This document shows positions 4,981-6,893 of a DNA stretch of 6,893 bases, in pieces. Numbering within the stretch: the stretch's first letter is position 1; each line of letters begins with the position of its first letter. The DNA comes from Solobacterium sp. Lineage in GTDB: Bacteria; Bacillota_I; Bacilli_A; Erysipelotrichales; Erysipelotrichaceae. The notes under the pieces were generated by a model. It ran no database searches. It worked only from the letters and a program-made list of their open reading frames with translations, and was not told the origin of the DNA. The stretch covers positions 1 through 6,893 of the forward strand of contig JAFWCP010000152.1 of NCBI GenBank assembly GCA_017536845.1. The letters are read 5' to 3'. The position numbers and the translations under genes are program-made.

Positions 4981-6153
4981 TCAGATTTCAAGAAGTTCTT
5001 TTATTATTTCAATCAATTCCTTGTTGACCAGCGGGAAGAACGTCTCCGCCGCCATCAGGATCAGGAAGATGAAGATCGTCATTAAGAGCAGCTGCTCGGT
5101 CTTGGAAATCTTCACGGTAAGATCCATCGCATACCCTTTAAGCAGCAGGGCGATCACGACCCCGCACCCAAACAGCGCAAAGGCTGCCGGCATATTGACG
5201 CGGATCAGGAAGAACGATGCCGTCATGATGATGGCAATCGTCAGCGAACCTCTGGCATTGAGCGATGACAGCCGCCGGAAAACCGGAAGGCGCCGTGTGC
5301 AGAAAGCGTAGAGGCTGACCAGGCCCAGGCAGAAATACTCCGACACCAGTCCGAACAGCATCACGAAGGCCGCAATGGTAGAAGCCTGGGTGAAGTTGAG
5401 GCGCATTGTGCTGAATTCAGCCTGATTGATGAAATCATAGACCAGCCTGGCCGGGACGATGCCGACACAGAACCACTTGACAGCGTTCACCAGCAGAGAA
5501 CTGAACTGGCTCAGCGTGGGAACGTTTGTTTTTGAAAGATGGTACATGGTTGCTGCAGGGACGAAAACCGTCTGGAACAGGTTGCCGCGCGGGATGGCCG
5601 CGATGCGGTCCCATTCCTCGTCGTTGAGACGGCGTTTTTCCTGCTTGCGTTCCTGACGGGTCATGGGCTTTGCCGGAGCTGCTGTTTTCACCGGCTTTGG
5701 AGCCGGTTCAGGTTTCGGCTTTGGCGCAGGCTCTTCGGCAGCAGGCTGCGCCGGCTCATGAATCGGCTGGGAACGGCGCAGCGAAGACAGCGGCAGGATG
5801 GTGTTGTTGGTGTTGTCATCAGCCCGGTGCTTCGGTTTTGCCGGTTCTCTGACCAGTTCAGGTTCAGTTTCCTTTTCCGGTTCAGGTTCACTGATCGTTT
5901 CAGGTTCACTGATCGTTTCAGGTTCTCTGGCCGGTTCTTCTTCGACAGGGACGTAAACTTCTTCCGGTTTTTCCGTGACCGGTTCGGCAGGCTTTTCCTG
6001 CAGTTCTGCGGCTTCCAGCGCCGTTTCCATAACCGGCTGGGCTTCCTTGATTTCGTCAGCCTTCATTTCCCTGGTTGCCTGCATGGCAGCCTTTTCCGCC
6101 GGCGATTTGGCGGCATGTGCCAGCCGTCTTTTGCTGTTTGATTTGTTGGACAT
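4981..6153 (-). CDS. Unrecognised multi-pass membrane protein with Pro/Glu-rich N-terminus
   Basis: I do not recognise a family for this 390-residue protein. Residues 1-32 are basic and Ala/Lys-rich. About 33-165 is acidic and Pro-rich, with many Glu-Pro and Lys-Pro steps and two exact EPETIS copies at 77-88, so it is probably disordered. Residues 166-190 are strongly charged (RQERKQEKRRLNDEEWDR). From about 215 on the protein is hydrophobic, with around five helices (roughly 219-238, 258-285, 303-318, 321-339, 354-375), and a short amphipathic tail ends the chain. No signal peptide is visible, so the long tail most likely faces the cytoplasm. The ATG at 6153 is supported by GGGGGTGG (6158-6165) upstream. 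It follows efp by 73 nt and ends with its own strong terminator. I see no separate promoter, so read-through from efp is possible. A transporter is not implied; few charged residues lie inside the helices. Confidence 0.85.
   Translation of the reverse strand: MSNKSNSKRRLAHAAKSPAEKAAMQATREMKADEIKEAQPVMETALEAAELQEKPAEPVTEKPEEVYVPVEEEPAREPETISEPETISEPEPEKETEPELVREPAKPKHRADDNTNNTILPLSSLRRSQPIHEPAQPAAEEPAPKPKPEPAPKPVKTAAPAKPMTRQERKQEKRRLNDEEWDRIAAIPRGNLFQTVFVPAATMYHLSKTNVPTLSQFSSLLVNAVKWFCVGIVPARLVYDFINQAEFSTMRLNFTQASTIAAFVMLFGLVSEYFCLGLVSLYAFCTRRLPVFRRLSSLNARGSLTIAIIMTASFFLIRVNMPAAFALFGCGVVIALLLKGYAMDLTVKISKTEQLLLMTIFIFLILMAAETFFPLVNKELIEIIKELLEI
5883..5936 (-). repeat. In-frame 18-bp tandem repeat in the disordered region
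   Basis: Two identical 18-base units lie head to tail at 5883-5900 and 5901-5918, and a third, degenerate unit (14 of 18 matches) follows at 5919-5936. Each perfect unit encodes six residues, so copy-number change would keep the frame. It gives the EPETIS-EPETIS stretch (residues 77-88) of the membrane protein above. Less regular Glu-Pro coding sequence flanks it on both sides. Confidence 0.9.
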
Positions 6154-6187
6154 GATCCCACCCCCTGATTCTGCCTTAAGATTGTGA

Positions 6188-6211
6188 AAATGTGCCTGTT
6201 AGAGCACATTT
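6188..6211 (-). terminator. Hairpin after efp, probable terminator
   Basis: The minus strand shows AAATGTGC/GCACATTT arms around an 8-base loop, 15 bases after the efp stop, followed by TTCACAATCTT. The stem is short and A/T-heavy at its base and the T-run is interrupted, so termination is probably partial. This would allow some read-through into the downstream 390-residue gene, which lacks an obvious promoter. Confidence 0.6.
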
Positions 6212-6226
6212 CGTTTGTTTTTCCGA

Positions 6227-6799
6227 TTACGCTCTGCCGCAGTACTTTCCGTCAGCGGTAGAGATGACCACGACTTCTTCATTCTGGATGAAGAGCGGGA
6301 CCTTGATGGCAAGACCGGTTTCCAGAACGGCATTCTTAAGAGCGGAAGTAGCCGTGTCGCCCTTGACTGCCTGTTCGCATTCAACGATCTTCAGTTCGAC
6401 CTTATCGGGAAGAATGACGCCGAGGATCTCGGTCTCATTCTCATTCTTCTGATGGGTGGAAATGATCACATTTTCATTTTCCCTGAGGAACTGCATTTCC
6501 CATGTCAGCCTTTCCTTCGGGATTTCGATCTGCTCGTATGTTTCATTGTCCATGAAGACAAGGCTTACGCCGTCATCATAGAGGTACTGCATTTCTTTTC
6601 TATCAATCGCCGCCTGTTCGACCTTATCACCGCCGGTGAACGCAATTTCATTAATGACACCGGTACGGAGGTTCTTGACCTTGACCTTAATGATCATCTG
6701 CCGCATGGCGGTCTTATTATGGTCAACGTTGAGGACGGAGTAGAGATTTCCGTCGTATTCAAACGCTGTACCCGGTTTTAAATCATTTACAATAATCAT
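6227..6799 (-). CDS. efp: Translation elongation factor P, atypical tip loop
   Basis: This 190-residue cytoplasmic protein binds between the ribosomal P and E sites and helps peptide bonds form at polyproline stretches. The N-terminal KOW-like domain begins MIIVNDLKPG, the central OB domain holds QYLYDDG...FMDNETYEQ (71-90), and the C-terminal OB domain holds the EF-P signature GDTA...K-N-A...TGL-IKVPLFI (148-171). The loop that normally reads PGKG, with a modified Lys or Arg at its tip, reads T30-A31-M32-R33 after the conserved HxK (27-29), so Met occupies the usual Lys32 place. The DNA there is clean, with no frameshift. A small insertion, KNENE (118-122), lengthens the protein slightly over the usual 185 residues. 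It has its own promoter and the Shine-Dalgarno AGGTAGGT. EF-P identity is secure, but the mode of action of this loop is open. Confidence 0.96.
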   Translation of the reverse strand: MIIVNDLKPGTAFEYDGNLYSVLNVDHNKTAMRQMIIKVKVKNLRTGVINEIAFTGGDKVEQAAIDRKEMQYLYDDGVSLVFMDNETYEQIEIPKERLTWEMQFLRENENVIISTHQKNENETEILGVILPDKVELKIVECEQAVKGDTATSALKNAVLETGLAIKVPLFIQNEEVVVISTADGKYCGRA

Positions 6800-6806
6800 T
6801 TCAGAT

Positions 6807-6814
6807 ACCTACCT
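6807..6814 (-). promoter_or_regulatory. Shine-Dalgarno site of efp
   Basis: AGGTAGGT ends seven bases before the ATG at 6799. The site is a near match to AGGAGG and supports the start giving MIIVNDLK, the normal EF-P N-terminus. Confidence 0.7.
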
Positions 6815-6825
6815 ATCCTCTAGAT

Positions 6826-6853
6826 ATTTTATTGATTACGGTCTGTTTGTCAA
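6826..6853 (-). promoter_or_regulatory. Sigma-A-like promoter of efp
   Basis: A perfect TTGACA -35 at 6853-6848 and a TAAAAT -10 at 6831-6826 are separated by 16 bases. The expected transcript start lies near 6819, giving a leader of about 20 bases. This is the best -35 in the window and fits constitutive, strong expression of a translation factor. Confidence 0.82.
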
Positions 6854-6861
6854 TCCTTTTA

Positions 6862-6892
6862 TCAGCCCTGCCGGCCTGCCTGACAGGGCTGA
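6862..6892. terminator. Inverted repeat upstream of efp, possible terminator
   Basis: Nine-base arms TCAGCCCTG (6862-6870) and CAGGGCTGA (6884-6892) enclose a 13-base GC-rich loop. For minus-strand transcription the bases that follow are TAAAAGG, not a T-run. On the plus strand the bases after it lie outside the window. It may end a gene to the right, or be a plus-strand or bidirectional terminator. It ends eight bases before the efp -35. Confidence 0.55.
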
Positions 6893-6893
6893 A

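Noticed and set aside
5883..5936. A CRISPR-like array
   Set aside because: The units are contiguous without spacers, only two are exact, and they lie in frame within a coding region.
5539..6141. A 200-codon plus-strand frame with Arg/Phe repeats
   Set aside because: The repeats are the antisense reading of the Glu/Pro-rich coding region of the 390-residue protein. The membrane helices and terminator support the minus-strand gene.
6704..6720. A frameshift in efp causing the odd tip loop
   Set aside because: Conserved residues on both sides (HxK before, KNLRTG after) are in one frame at the normal distance, so the loop change is by substitution.

Overview
All eight genes in this window lie on the minus strand, so transcription runs from right (high coordinates) to left. 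The set (efp, a riboflavin ECF transporter gene under an FMN riboswitch, cmk, der, gpsA) is that of a low-copy housekeeping region of a Bacillota chromosome. The best guess for the source is a relatively GC-rich member of the Erysipelotrichia, the sister lineage of the Mollicutes. This rests on the cmk-der-gpsA cluster, on Gram-positive-style Shine-Dalgarno sites, and on an EF-P of the type I associate with Mollicutes. UGA is used as a stop and Trp is UGG, so the code is standard table 11 and not the Mollicutes code 4. The lineage is inferred and was not tested by a search.

Layout from right to left (direction of transcription). An inverted repeat at 6862-6892 probably ends whatever lies to the right. 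A strong sigma-A-like promoter (6826-6853) drives efp (6227-6799), which is followed by a hairpin at 6188-6211. Next is a 390-residue membrane protein of unknown function with a long Pro/Glu-rich N-terminus (4981-6153), closed by an intrinsic terminator (4954-4974). A second good promoter (4906-4933) starts a leader containing an FMN riboswitch (4783-4898), a candidate terminator with an alternative pairing (4701-4757), and the riboflavin transporter gene ribU (4107-4697). A hairpin at 4067-4087 follows. An extended -10 promoter then drives a compact operon: an unrecognised tail-anchored coiled-coil protein (3031-4002), cmk (2360-3034), der (1046-2356) and gpsA (33-1049). The operon has ATGA overlaps at two junctions and a 3-nt gap at the third. 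It ends at a 28-bp perfect palindrome at the left edge.

The genes serve core growth functions: translation (EF-P), flavin uptake (RibU), pyrimidine nucleotide supply (Cmk), ribosome assembly (Der) and phospholipid precursor supply (GpsA). There is no mobile element, CRISPR array, tRNA or rRNA. The points most worth a second look are: (1) the EF-P, whose modifiable lysine loop (PGKG) is replaced by a Thr-Ala-Met-Arg loop; (2) the Der GTPase, whose first G4 motif reads NMID instead of NKxD; (3) the ribU leader, which has two in-frame starts, each with a good Shine-Dalgarno site and with the first site inside the candidate terminator stem; and (4) two unrecognised membrane proteins sitting among housekeeping genes. 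I see no convincing evidence of a wholly new multi-gene system.
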